From NCBI GenBank assembly GCA_003344405.1, contig NOWV01000170.1:62001-126000 (forward strand): 64,000 bases of DNA, given 5' to 3'. The stretch is from Trichoplax sp. H2. Its lineage: Eukaryota > Placozoa > Uniplacotomia > Trichoplacea. Under the pieces are notes generated by a model. That model saw only the letters and a program-made list of their open reading frames with translations. It was not told the DNA's origin and did not search any database. The position numbers were made by a program, and so were the translations under genes. Shown in pieces: positions 13,132-24,607 of this stretch. How positions within the stretch are numbered: the first letter of the stretch is position 1; each line of letters opens with the position of its first letter.

Positions 13132-16100
13132 ACTGCAAAGAAAGTTTTTTCGTTAGCATAATTACTTTGAAGCATTTTTTCATTCTGTAGAATTACATTA
13201 GTGATAAAGGGTGAACTTATTCTAATATATTTGTAATTGCATTCATATCAATTAATCAATTAATACTATTTATCGAAATTTGGCTAATTCTCTTAATTTA
13301 TGCTTGACTTAAACAGTTTCGTATACAGTACTACTACTGTATTTCAAGTCCAGATATTCTACGTAATTAGATTTATTTTCTTGTACTGTTAAAATTTTCT
13401 CGAAATTTTGAAAAATTTGTCAATCTCGAAACAGTAATCTTTAATTTGTGAAGTAAAACAGCTAATCAAAAACATCACGTAAAGAGTTTCTTTTTTGTAA
13501 TAGTTATAACGTACTGTAGTAAATGATTGTTACCCGGTTAATTTATACGTTTGCATGTGATAATATGCAGTATTATACTGTACTGTAATACGCTTTCTGA
13601 AGTGTGGGTTTCAAACTAACTTAATCCTTTACTATTTTAAAGTAGCTTTGCATAAATGTTAATTTACACAGTTTAGTGCATTGCTTTACCAACTCTGTCA
13701 AACTATTTATGTTTTAAGTACGACGAATTTAGCGTTTGATTAATAATGAAATTACACTATTTAAAGGAGTTAACCATTTTAGAACTGAGCTTTGCTCTAG
13801 TTTATTTATTGTAAATACTTTAGGCTATGAAAGTACTTAATTGCCTATGCATAGTACATTGGACGAGGCAGAAATATTAGCGTCTTTATGCAGAATGAAG
13901 TAAAATCTCGATAGAATATGCAAGAGGCCAGTAATAAACTGTAACCTTGTATCTTATTTTTTAAATAATTAGCGATATTGATGCATTAAGGTTAAGTATG
14001 CTACTGTAATAAATTTTAATTTTAATATATTATTAATTATCGATAAATCGAATCTAACATATACTAGTACTGGTTTAGATCAAATTTGATTTTATTTAAG
14101 CATCGTAAAATTATGAATACGATTATATGCATTTCACTGATTTAAAATAGGCATTTCAAATAGACATCTCCTTTCATTATTAAATAAGCAGCAAATTTAA
14201 AAGTCATAATCAGTTTACAGCATTATCGATATTCTAGTCGAAAATGACTTTCAGTTAATTAAAAGACAATTAACAGGTAAACTAAATCATAGAAACGGAA
14301 TGATATCAGCATATTGGCTTATATACCTTATCAGTTATCTTCTTATTTAGTATTAAATTCTTAGTGTAGCTGTTAAGGATTGGAAATTCTGTATACCAGT
14401 CATTGCCATCGTAAATTTTATTGAGTAATTGTCACTTCCGAATTAACAGAGATTATTAATGATACTGTTACCGTCCAAGTACGAAATCCAGTCAATTCGC
14501 GAAATGCCTAGTCAATTTGCGAAATGCCCAAATATATTTCTTTGCTGATTATGTCAATTCGCGAAATGCCTAGATATATTTCTTTGCTGATTATAATCTC
14601 TATTCTTGCAGTAAATTTATTAGTAGATTAACAGCAATACAGTTATCAAGCCTTTCAGAATGATAAACTATAAATTACCAGTAGAACCCATGCTCGCTAT
14701 ACTTCTCGTACTATATCTAGTTCGTATGAACTTGGTACTTTTTACTGAACAGACGGGCTTTTAGATTTTGCTACAGATAGTCTGATTGTGCAAAAGTAGC
14801 CACAACAATAATATCAAATTATTAATATATTATAGAGTCCATTCCAAACTCTACAGTCACAGAATACCCTAATTGTGCAACTGATAATATATAGGTGGCA
14901 CTCTCCGATAGAATAGAAATTCAAGTATATTAAGATTAGATGCAAAAATTAAAACAGTTTTCTTTTCAAAGAACAAGTAAAGGCATAATAATTAAGGGAG
15001 CCATTAAAGTTGGGAGCTATTCATGATAACCCTCTAACAGAATTATACAACGCCTGAAATATGCGAGAGTGAATAAATGTACGCTATGGTAGGATAGGTT
15101 GCAAATCACTAGCAAGATTAAATCGTGCCAAGAGCTGAGGATAGATGTTCACTACTGAAACTCAATTCTATATTTATCCAGATAGATACGAGTACGTGCA
15201 TGAAATTTTTTCTTCTATAGTTCCTATTAAAATAGTATAACCTGCTAACTGAGTGCTACGTTAAGAATGAATAGTCTGCAGTGAAGAATCAGATAGATTT
15301 TGGTGATATCAGATTAACTTAACTTAGCTATTTATGCCTACAGTATCATTTACACGTACATCTCATATTTTACAATGCAACTGATAAGCTCTAAGAATCT
15401 CGCCGACTTAGCTAGCAGTTGGTATAATCTTCCTTCTACCGTCAATAGGAGTATTTACGGTTATAGGATTGTCAACGTCTTTGCTTGTAGCAGATAACTC
15501 TAAATCTCAGTTATTAAAGTGGAATGTCACTCTGTCAATATTGTATTAGTAGAAATCCTAGTAACAACATTTTGCAACAATACTGCCAACTATTTCTGAA
15601 TATACAGGAGTAAATACCTATTAACTACTTCTTTTAGTAACTTATATTTCCAACTCTAAATAGATATGTAGTGATGCACCCGTATTGATTATACAGATAG
15701 CTATATTTGTTATAGTTAGGTTGCTTTGAATAGATATTACCGTGAAGCTAATATTAGATGATTGCTAAGTACTATATTAGAAATTGTTGATGACTAATAG
15801 TAGCCAGTTAACTAATTATGCTACAAGATTTATGTAGCTAGAAACACAGGAGTTGTTAAGATGCCCTTCAAAGAAAGGACTAGGCGTTAATAGAAGATTA
15901 GTGGCATCTTAACTAGTATGATTTAGATTATAGAAAATAATGATGTACTATTGGAGAAAAGTATTTTGTTTGATGACTTATGCCTGATTGTAGATTAATC
16001 AAGTTGTCATAAATAGATTTAACGAAATGTTTATAAGAACTGTAGAGATGAGCCGACAGAGGAGAAGAGATTTCGCTTCGCTTTGAGCTCGGAATACTTT

Positions 16101-16990
16101 AGATTTTAGACTAGATTCTTGTAGTAATTAATTATTGCTCTACTATTCCTAAAACCTTGTAATAAAAGCCTTTTAGAAATACAATTTGACTAAGCTATTT
16201 GTTGTGAGACGCATTTATTTCATCTATGAAATTTATCTACTTTAAAGTAACATAACTTCTTTAAACTTTCAATTTATACACGTACGTACTTATAAATAGT
16301 CCGAATAAGTAAAACATCTTTTCAAACATAGAATAGTATAAACAGAGTTGCTAAATATAATACGGTAAATAATCAGATCTATGCGTGTATAAAATAAACT
16401 GAGATATTATACACTTGTAATTCAACATGTAGGATTCGAAATCTTCACCTTGGATTATTAGTATTGTAAAAGCTGTAATAGTGATAGGTTGGTAAATTAT
16501 ACAGACTTATTGGTGCTATTTGAAGATAAACTAGATGATGAGACATCATTAACTGTGCGCCGCTTTATTATACCAGCCATCATCTGCAATTACTTTATTA
16601 AGCATAACAAATTATTCTATGCCACATAGTGCTTATATTATATTGATGTTATACTTTTAATACACATAACTACCGTAATTAGCTGAAATCACATCAATAA
16701 TTAACTAACTAATTCGGGTGTACTCGTAAATACTTTGGCTTACTCTTGTGCAAGTTAATATAATTTACCTAGTTTAAATCAATTATTACGGTCATATCAA
16801 ACAATTAAGTTTTAAAAATCTATTCATTGTGATCATTTTCCCCTCTATTAGAACTTTTAAGAACTTTGAAGAATTTATCAAGTGCAAAATGATCATCGAA
16901 ATGAATAAAGTAAAATAGTATGCCATGAACAAGATAGTAGAAAGGAGAGTAAATTCTTTTAAAAACTTTAATCCTGCACGCATTCTTTCT
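13132..16990. other. Intergenic region without recognised genes
   Basis: About 3.9 kb of AT-rich DNA between the ERdj5 stop and the stop codon of the opposite-strand lipase-like gene. I find no open frame with family resemblance on either strand. A small direct repeat sits at 14491-14595. It should contain the 3' UTRs of both convergent genes. Confidence 0.6.
14491..14595. repeat. Short direct repeats
   Basis: The word GTCAATT(C/T)GCGAAATGCC occurs three times, at 14491, 14511 and 14553. The second and third are each followed by (C)AAATATATTTCTTTGCTGATTAT or its one-base variant, giving one 20-bp and one 42-bp step. Confidence 0.8.
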
Positions 16991-19228
16991 TCAGTAATAG
17001 ACGATGATATCATCCATTTCTGCAAGTCGCCCATAGATCCCATCTAAACCTACATATAAAGTATTGAATATATTAGAATGACCGGTAGTGATATCTTTAT
17101 AACATAGTTTACTATCTTTTGTCCATGTTGGAGCTCCTGTTACTCTGTATAATAAGCATAGTCTACCAAATTTGGAATATGTCCAGTCGATAAGCAAGCG
17201 AAAGTCATACCATTGACCAGGGCTTAAATAATCTCCATAGAATGTAGATCCAGGACCAGTTACAACACGAGATTGAAAATGAGCATTAGGGCAGTCATAT
17301 GGACATTTTACATAACCAAATCCCAAGGTTTGGTTACGAACTACAGAATTGTAAATGAGCAAAACAGGTCCAGCATTATTGCCAGAGCCTGATGTAATTT
17401 TTCCAGTGAATTGAAGGTATGAATCGTTTCGCGAATAATCAAAAGTAAAGTTATATTCCCTCGTTACTCGTTGGCTCCAAACACAGCTAGAACCACTTGC
17501 ATACTTTCCCCTATTAGGATCTATTGCTACAACAGGGCCACAGTTTGCATCATGGCTAGCACCCTTCCAAGGTCCTTGACCTCTTAAGCGACCAACTGTA
17601 TAATTCTCAAAATTATCTATTAATATAGGCTTCCTGATTTTAGGTATAGTTATTGGTGTATTTGTTGATGAAATTGTCTCATCAAGAATTAACCATGTAT
17701 ATTCTAATGGCTTCTCACAGTGACCGATGCTTTCACTATCATATACTATAAAGATCGTATGAATTCCACCTCTTAAAAATGTTAATGTAATATTTCTTGT
17801 GTAACTATACTCCGATAAGTTACCGTTATCTAGCAAGTAAGCGTAACGTAATTCGCTATCAGCACTCATAACAAATTCGGATATAGTCTCATTTGTTATT
17901 TTATTCGGCTTTTTCAATAACTTTACTCTTGGCGATTTTCTCTTTATGGTAGAATTTTCTTTAGTAAATGAAGTCAGCCTGTTATATAGCACGTTCTTCA
18001 TAGAGTAAATTGTAGTACGCATTTGATATGTTGTAGATGGCATAATAGGTGATATGTCTTCCAGAATCTTAGGTTCATAAGAACCTTGATTAATCGGCAA
18101 ACCATACGACGATAACCATTTATTATCGTTAGAATAAATTTGTACGATACTGACCAACGGATTACCTTGACGTATAGAAAATTGTAAGCCGGCATTTCCT
18201 CTAACATCGTTTAAAATAGGTGAAATAATTTCACCTTTACCGTAGTTGACGAGATCGCCGATTAACCATCGTGTAATAACGAGCGCTGTATATGTAGAGG
18301 TCGTTATAGATTCTTCGTATCCGTAACGATGTGTTAAATCTTTAGGGAAATCGATATGTAGATAATGAGCAGCATGAAGTATTCCGTTGAAAACAGCGCC
18401 GTCTAATATTACATCGGCAGTATCTATAATACCATCTCCACTAGCATCGACTAAAGAAGTTTTCCACGGATTGAAATCACCTCTTATCGTCGCATACGAG
18501 ATATTATAGTTAGTAGTGAATTGATACCAATCTTTGTTTAACCAGTAAGTATACGAATTTCCTTCAAAATACTCACTCTTAGCCATTTCAATATATTCTC
18601 CGTATTGTTGCCAATTGTATTGAGGATTATTAATCTTTTCTATTTGTATGTGAGCATTTTCGCTTATACCTAAATTAGGTGTTCCTACTAATAATAGTTT
18701 TCGGATAGTATTCTTACCGTCACCCCATCGCATATAAGCTCTGGCGATTAATCCGCCCATACCATGAGCTACGATATCGACTTTATCAGTACCGATAGCT
18801 CGTAATATATTGATAATAGTAATCGATAATCTATCAGCATAAGAATACATTCTAGAAGTAGAACATCTCATAGAATCTGCAACGCCGCAATAGTAAGGTA
18901 CACTACCACATTGGTGAGGTATTAATCCGATATTAGAATGTTGTATGAAATATTGATAAGGATTTTCTCGATAGAATCCGAATTGGAATATTGTACGAGG
19001 AGATAGCGAGTTATTTTGTAAATCGTTAGATGTTTGCGACCATATTTTACCAAAGTCGTAATAATCGACTTGTGTTAAATAACGTTGAATAAGGTAGTCC
19101 CATGTATTTTCAACGTTTAAATTTCCACTGTGGCCATGAATAAAAATTATCGGATAGAATTGAGTTTGTTGGCAAGTTGCAAATGTCAACATGTGTACTA
19201 AGATAATGATGTTGAAAATGTTTGCCAT
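16991..19228 (-). CDS. Secreted lipase-like alpha/beta-hydrolase with C-terminal beta-sandwich domain
   Basis: Single-exon gene for 745 residues, read from ATG at 19228 to a stop at 16991. Residues 1-19 form a signal peptide ending ATC before QQ. Residues about 25-340 resemble triacylglycerol lipase/PGAP1-like hydrolases: an oxyanion-type IFIHGHSG strand at 28-35 and the nucleophile elbow region VDIVAHGMGG at 150-159. Family members carry Ser in the elbow (AHSMGG/GHSMGG); here residue 156 is Gly (codon GGT at 18763-18761), so ordinary serine-hydrolase chemistry is not expected. A His-rich HAAHYLH segment lies near residue 290. Residues about 534-745 form a separate Cys-containing module that looks like a beta-sandwich (glucanase or laminin-G style); I cannot name it. 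An extracellular, binding-type role is inference. Confidence 0.85.
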   Translation of the reverse strand: MANIFNIIILVHMLTFATCQQTQFYPIIFIHGHSGNLNVENTWDYLIQRYLTQVDYYDFGKIWSQTSNDLQNNSLSPRTIFQFGFYRENPYQYFIQHSNIGLIPHQCGSVPYYCGVADSMRCSTSRMYSYADRLSITIINILRAIGTDKVDIVAHGMGGLIARAYMRWGDGKNTIRKLLLVGTPNLGISENAHIQIEKINNPQYNWQQYGEYIEMAKSEYFEGNSYTYWLNKDWYQFTTNYNISYATIRGDFNPWKTSLVDASGDGIIDTADVILDGAVFNGILHAAHYLHIDFPKDLTHRYGYEESITTSTYTALVITRWLIGDLVNYGKGEIISPILNDVRGNAGLQFSIRQGNPLVSIVQIYSNDNKWLSSYGLPINQGSYEPKILEDISPIMPSTTYQMRTTIYSMKNVLYNRLTSFTKENSTIKRKSPRVKLLKKPNKITNETISEFVMSADSELRYAYLLDNGNLSEYSYTRNITLTFLRGGIHTIFIVYDSESIGHCEKPLEYTWLILDETISSTNTPITIPKIRKPILIDNFENYTVGRLRGQGPWKGASHDANCGPVVAIDPNRGKYASGSSCVWSQRVTREYNFTFDYSRNDSYLQFTGKITSGSGNNAGPVLLIYNSVVRNQTLGFGYVKCPYDCPNAHFQSRVVTGPGSTFYGDYLSPGQWYDFRLLIDWTYSKFGRLCLLYRVTGAPTWTKDSKLCYKDITTGHSNIFNTLYVGLDGIYGRLAEMDDIIVYY

Positions 19229-22200
19229 GATGGAGATTGGGTCAGAAATAACAACCTATTAATTAATTAAACGACAAAATTAGAATTATCTACGTAAATA
19301 AAGTTATCTGTGTCTGTTATAAGAGTAAATGATGTTAATGGAATACCAGTAATGTCTGTATCCAATTAAGCTATGTACCACTATCTTGATTTGACACAGT
19401 AACCAAACAGGAGAGTGATGAAAGAAATTTGATTACTTGAAAAAATGCGGATGTATGAGACGCTGAAATAACGAAAAAATACATTACAAATAAAAAGACG
19501 TATACGAGACGCACAGTGCTTTTTGTGCCTATTTTACCATTCTATATAGTAATATTTATAGTAACAGATATGTTAAAAAGACAAGAATAAAACACTCTTT
19601 TGCAAACTACATACTCAAAAACAACGTAAAGATTGCCATTTTTTCTTATAATTGTAAATTTAAATCAAAAAAGTGGATACTACCTTAAGATGGGCCTTGA
19701 AGCTGTTTGGCTTGATAATTGATAAGTGCAATTATAAGTTTCGGAACAAATTTATTGCCTAAGGAAATTGCTAAGCAACAACTGCTTACGTATCTGAATT
19801 TGGTAGTATAATAGATTGATACAATGCTTAATTTAGGCACCTTAATAAGTGGTCTAGGTACTTTATAATGACATTAATTTTACAAGTGAAATACGCTACT
19901 GGTGATGGTAATGACATTGAAAAGCTATAGTTTTTCTACTACCGTTAAAGCACTATTTAAATCTAGTGTTCGATTATCACTATATAATATTGCGAATAAG
20001 AATGCGGTAGTATTGATAATATTTTAGCTTAATGGTTACAGTATACTATCAAAGGCAACAAGTTATAAATACTAAGTCATTATCCGTAGTTAACATTTAA
20101 TTGCAAACTCTACCTGCGCAGCCAATAATTATAAAATTAGTGATTCTAAATGTCGTAATATAAAATGTAGTCGACTAAATGTAGAATACAGTCCAGTATA
20201 TTGCAAATCACTAGCAAAAATAACGTCAGCAATACCTGCCTACAGTTCTGTCTACATCCGGAAGTGAGTCACTTCTATCGAAACTAACTATCACTTTTGT
20301 TGTTATATATTCACATGTACAATTGTACATATACAATACAATGTGTAAATTTAAATTGCTTTCAGTATCCCCTGCTAGGATAGCATCAATCGTAATTGAT
20401 TGCAGTATACAATGAAGGATAGAATAGATTTATATGATGTCAGATTAATTGTTACTGCTAGCAGTATATCTCCATATCGTATTTTGCGCTTGGCGTAGTA
20501 TTTAATAATTAAGTATAAGGTTCAAAATGACTTTATTTTAGCCTGTTGTTATTAATCTCGTCCTCTTGTTGATTAGAGTATTGACCGTTTTATTTCACTT
20601 ATTCTGCATGTAATCGATGATTCCAAATCTCCATTTCTAAGCATGGGCTGTCAATCATTGCATTAAAATGATTTTACGATAACCGATCTATTATCTCTGA
20701 ATAAATCCGATCCTCCGATCCCCTCCCTATTTAACGAGGTGATCTATTGGAGTAGTTAAAATAAAGTAGAACGAGAATAGTGTGTGCAAACTTACCCTTG
20801 TACCTAACAGCACTAACAAACGAGATAGATAGATACTAAGAATTACTTTTACAATGTAAAAAGCACAGCAAAAGAGAACTATTTATAAAGGCTTCTTTAT
20901 TAGCGTATTTCTATGATGCAATCAAATTAGAATGTACGAGCATTCCATAGTTCAATATAGATCATATAGTACATATATGGAATTATGCTTTAATGCAGTA
21001 GAAATTAACTTACACCAAGAAAAGACTATACTGTATATAGTAATGTAGACAATAGTTTATTTTCTTTCTTGAAACTTCCATGGAAATTTTGATCGACGCC
21101 ACGGATCTCTCTTGCTGTTCAGTATATTTGACATATTGTATGAGAACTAATTCATCCGCGGATGCGGGAAATTCTCGAGGTATTCCGACTAATGTACTAA
21201 TTAGGCTACTTCTGCACAAATAATCAATCCCTGACCGATATCTGTTAGTCCTAGGTTACTCTTTATTTGAGACTTAGTAATGATCCAAAACGACGTTGAA
21301 TATTATTTGACCTTACGGTCTAACTGAGACAATCTCGATCACGGTGGATCTCACTACTGAACGTAACTAAATCAAACAGGGCACGCGATGGCGCTTAGAC
21401 TTCTCAAACAATTATAATTACTTATGATTGCCGATAACCGGCAACTACTAACTGCAACCCTGATGAGTTGATTGACTAGAATGGAATATATAGAAATGTA
21501 AACTACGGTTTATTTTATATCTTTAAACTTTCATGAAGATTTTATCTACGCCAACTCTCCTTTAGAACGAACAAATTTCTTTTAACCCTTTCATTATGCT
21601 CGTATTATATAATTATAGTTCGAGATCTTATCCCAATGGCGACTGACTACCGATGATTAACTGCTACCAGAACGTTCTGAATAACTTCTTCTACAATGTA
21701 TTAGCTATAGTTTCTAGACTCTGGCTGAGAAATAAGATGCAACAGTATCTGTATCTGCTTGTGAAGAACGCTCGAGATAGTCAATGTAGTCACATCATCA
21801 GTTGCAAATAGCTTGTTCATATTGGTGAAATGCCAGAGATTTACACTAGTTTCGGTTATTGGAATAGTTACAGTTTAGACATGTCGACTGGCGCATAGAA
21901 ATAAAATAGCTATCTGTATTCCTTAAGGGTTGTACAAAATGATGGGAGCAAACATATTGATCATCTCAAGGTGTGTAATCAAGGTGTAATAATAAGAGAT
22001 GCATAACACAACATAACAAATAATAAGTAACAAGAACAGGTTGTAGGAATACAGTCTATAACTGCAGTAGTAGCCCTCGCCATAACGTAAAAACGCGATC
22101 AGAGGTCAGATTTTCCCATAAACTACGGTATGTAAAATAGCATCGGTATGCAGAATTGGATGAGATTTGCTTAACGCTAGATATCTCAACATCGTAGAAG

Positions 22201-24607
22201 TATCTAGCCTTATACTATTTGACCTACTTTATGGAAAACTTGATTACAGAGAAATTCTGAGAGAATTCTCATATCCTGATAAAGGCTAGTGCAATAGTCT
22301 ATAAGGTATAATCCATTTCTCATTTCCCATTGCACCCTGATGGCTATCTTGTACCAGCCTTGCGTATTATGTAGATCAGTAGCTGCAGCTATAGACTTAC
22401 AAAGTGGGAAAAATTTTCTGTTGGAGTGACAAAATAACGGGAGCAAATATACAGATCAGCTAAAGGTACATAACTTCTAGGAGACTTTAAATCAATTTTT
22501 AAGAGTTTGATACTATTCCATACATCCTACAACTGAGTTCCACACAAAGCAATCCTCTATTTCTCTCTTTTCATTTCTTCCCGAAATTAATCTTGCTCCA
22601 AACTTGTGTTCTACCTAGTGCTGCAACCACAGATTTATAAAGGGAAAAATATTCCTATTTGAGTACGTTAGTTTCTTTTCCTTTTTAAACATATTTCTAT
22701 AACTTCCCTATAATAAGTATTGGTATTCTTAAGGTTTCAGAAACGACGGGAATAAATATAGAGACCATCTAAAGGTACACAAATACTAGCAGATTTTAAA
22801 TCACTGTGCAAGTATCTGTGACTATCGTATGTATTCTATAGTCGCTATAGTCTGCAAAACATAATGGGCATAATGCATTTCTCTCTTCCTTCCTGCTGCA
22901 TCCAGATGCCTGACTATCTTGCGCCAAGCTGATGTTCTGAGCTGATCATTAGCTGGAACGTAGAAAGGGGAAAAATATCTAAATTTCTATTTATACAGGC
23001 TAGTTTCTGTTCCCGTTTAGACATACCAACTGGTACTCACAAAAAAATAACTATGCCTCTACTGTCTTACACCAAGCTTGTATTCTGTGCAAGTCGATAG
23101 CTATATGATATAGGAAAGAAGGAGAACATTTCCATTTCAGTAAGGTAGTTTTTATTGCATTTTAGAGTACCCCCCAAAAATTACTATTAGGGTTAGGGTT
23201 GCAGATGCAGCTAAAATAGTCTGCAAAGCATATTTCTCCCTTTCTACTGCATCCCGATGCCTATACTGTCTTACACCAAGCTTGTATTCTGTGCAAGTCG
23301 ATAGCTATATGATGTAGGAAAGAAGGAGAACATTTCCATTTCAGTAAGGTAGTTTTTATTGCATTTTACAGTACCCCCAAAAATTACTATTAGGGTTAGG
23401 GTTGCAGATGCAGCTAAAATAGTCTGTAAAGCATATTTCTCCCTTTCTACTGCATCCCGATGCCTATACTGTCTTACACCAAACTTGTATTCTGTGCAAG
23501 TCGATAGCTATATGATGTAGAAAAGGGGGAGAACATCTCCATTTCAGTAAGGTAGTTTCTATGGCATTTGAGACATATTAACTACTACAAGAAACAACTA
23601 CGAGTACTTGTATTAAGGTTAGGGGATTATCGGTATCCTTAAGCATGGACTACTAAAAGAATACTTGTGGTTAAGGCCAGAGTTCGGTCTTCTTCTTGCC
23701 TCTATGGTCAGGGTATTTAGGTTATGCAAACTCATACGAAACCATCTCAAAGTGCATGGCTACGCGGAGATTTTTAATCCATTTTTAAGAGTCTGCCACT
23801 CTTCTATCCATTCTACAGCTGAAGTAGTCTTCAAAGCATAATCCATTTCTCCTTTCCCATAGCATCCATATGCCTATCCTGTCTTTAATGCCATAAGTCA
23901 TGACGACCATTGCAGGAGCTTGCTGACTTGCTGCCCAGTACCCACCGATCGTTACTGGACGACATGGGATCATTGCAACTGTGTTTAGTGCAGCACTCTT
24001 GGAAAATTTTTAGTCCATAGATTACTGCTTAAAATAGAGCTGGAATGCCTAAAATATGACTCCAATCCTTCTTTGACTCACTTGGCATCCATCGGAAACG
24101 GAAAACCTTGCCCTAATGCGCTGACTGAGCAGCCTGCAAGCCTCCATGGGAGCCTCTACTACAGTACGCCATACTTCGCTGAGGGCTTTAGTCAGGCGTA
24201 AAGGGATTGGCAGAAAGCTCAACAAAATATTGATTTTAATGAGTGGCCCAGCCCCGAATTCATTCGCTTTTCCATTTTTGAAGGATTTACTTTCAATTGG
24301 ACTAACACTATACCACTAGACCCTTATAACGCTGAGCAATTGGCTTTGGATATATTTTTAGGGAAAGAGAATCTTGGAAGCAATCTTGAGCTATTTTGTC
24401 CTCTGTGCATTTCCCATACTAACCATCAGTCACGGAGAAATGTATGGTCGATTATACAGTACACTAGTCTACAGGTTGCGCCCTTTTAGTTTAGTTACGA
24501 TTAATGGTGGTGTAGGAGCGATCAACGAGAGATCCTGCAGTAGTTCAATTCGATCGTGATATAGTGGACGAAGAGCAGGAAGGAGACGAAAAATTGCAAT
24601 AGCTAAC
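19229..24607. other. Intergenic region without recognised genes
   Basis: About 5.4 kb upstream of both flanking genes: the lipase-like gene reads leftward and the SLC38 gene rightward. It must contain both promoters. No open frame is convincing. The right half (about 22.2-24.0 kb) is built of diverged ~200-bp repeats, listed separately. Confidence 0.6.
22200..23960. repeat. Degenerate ~200-bp repeat array with telomere-like units
   Basis: The clearest copies start with TGCCT(C/A)TACTGTCTTACACCAA at 23054, 23258 and 23461, a period of 203-204 bp; they are almost identical for most of their length. Older relatives with the same order of words (TTTCTC..., GCATCC.GATG, CTATCTTG, GTATTCTG) can be traced at about 22300-22450, 22550-22650, 22880-22990 and 23840-23930. 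Two of the copies carry TTAGGGTTAGGGTT at 23187-23200 and 23390-23403. Confidence 0.75.

Noticed and set aside
15100-20520. Possible dispersed repeat sharing GCAAATCACTAGCAA at about 15106 and 20205
   Set aside because: Only short islands match; without an alignment tool I cannot show that the similarity exceeds chance for AT-rich DNA.
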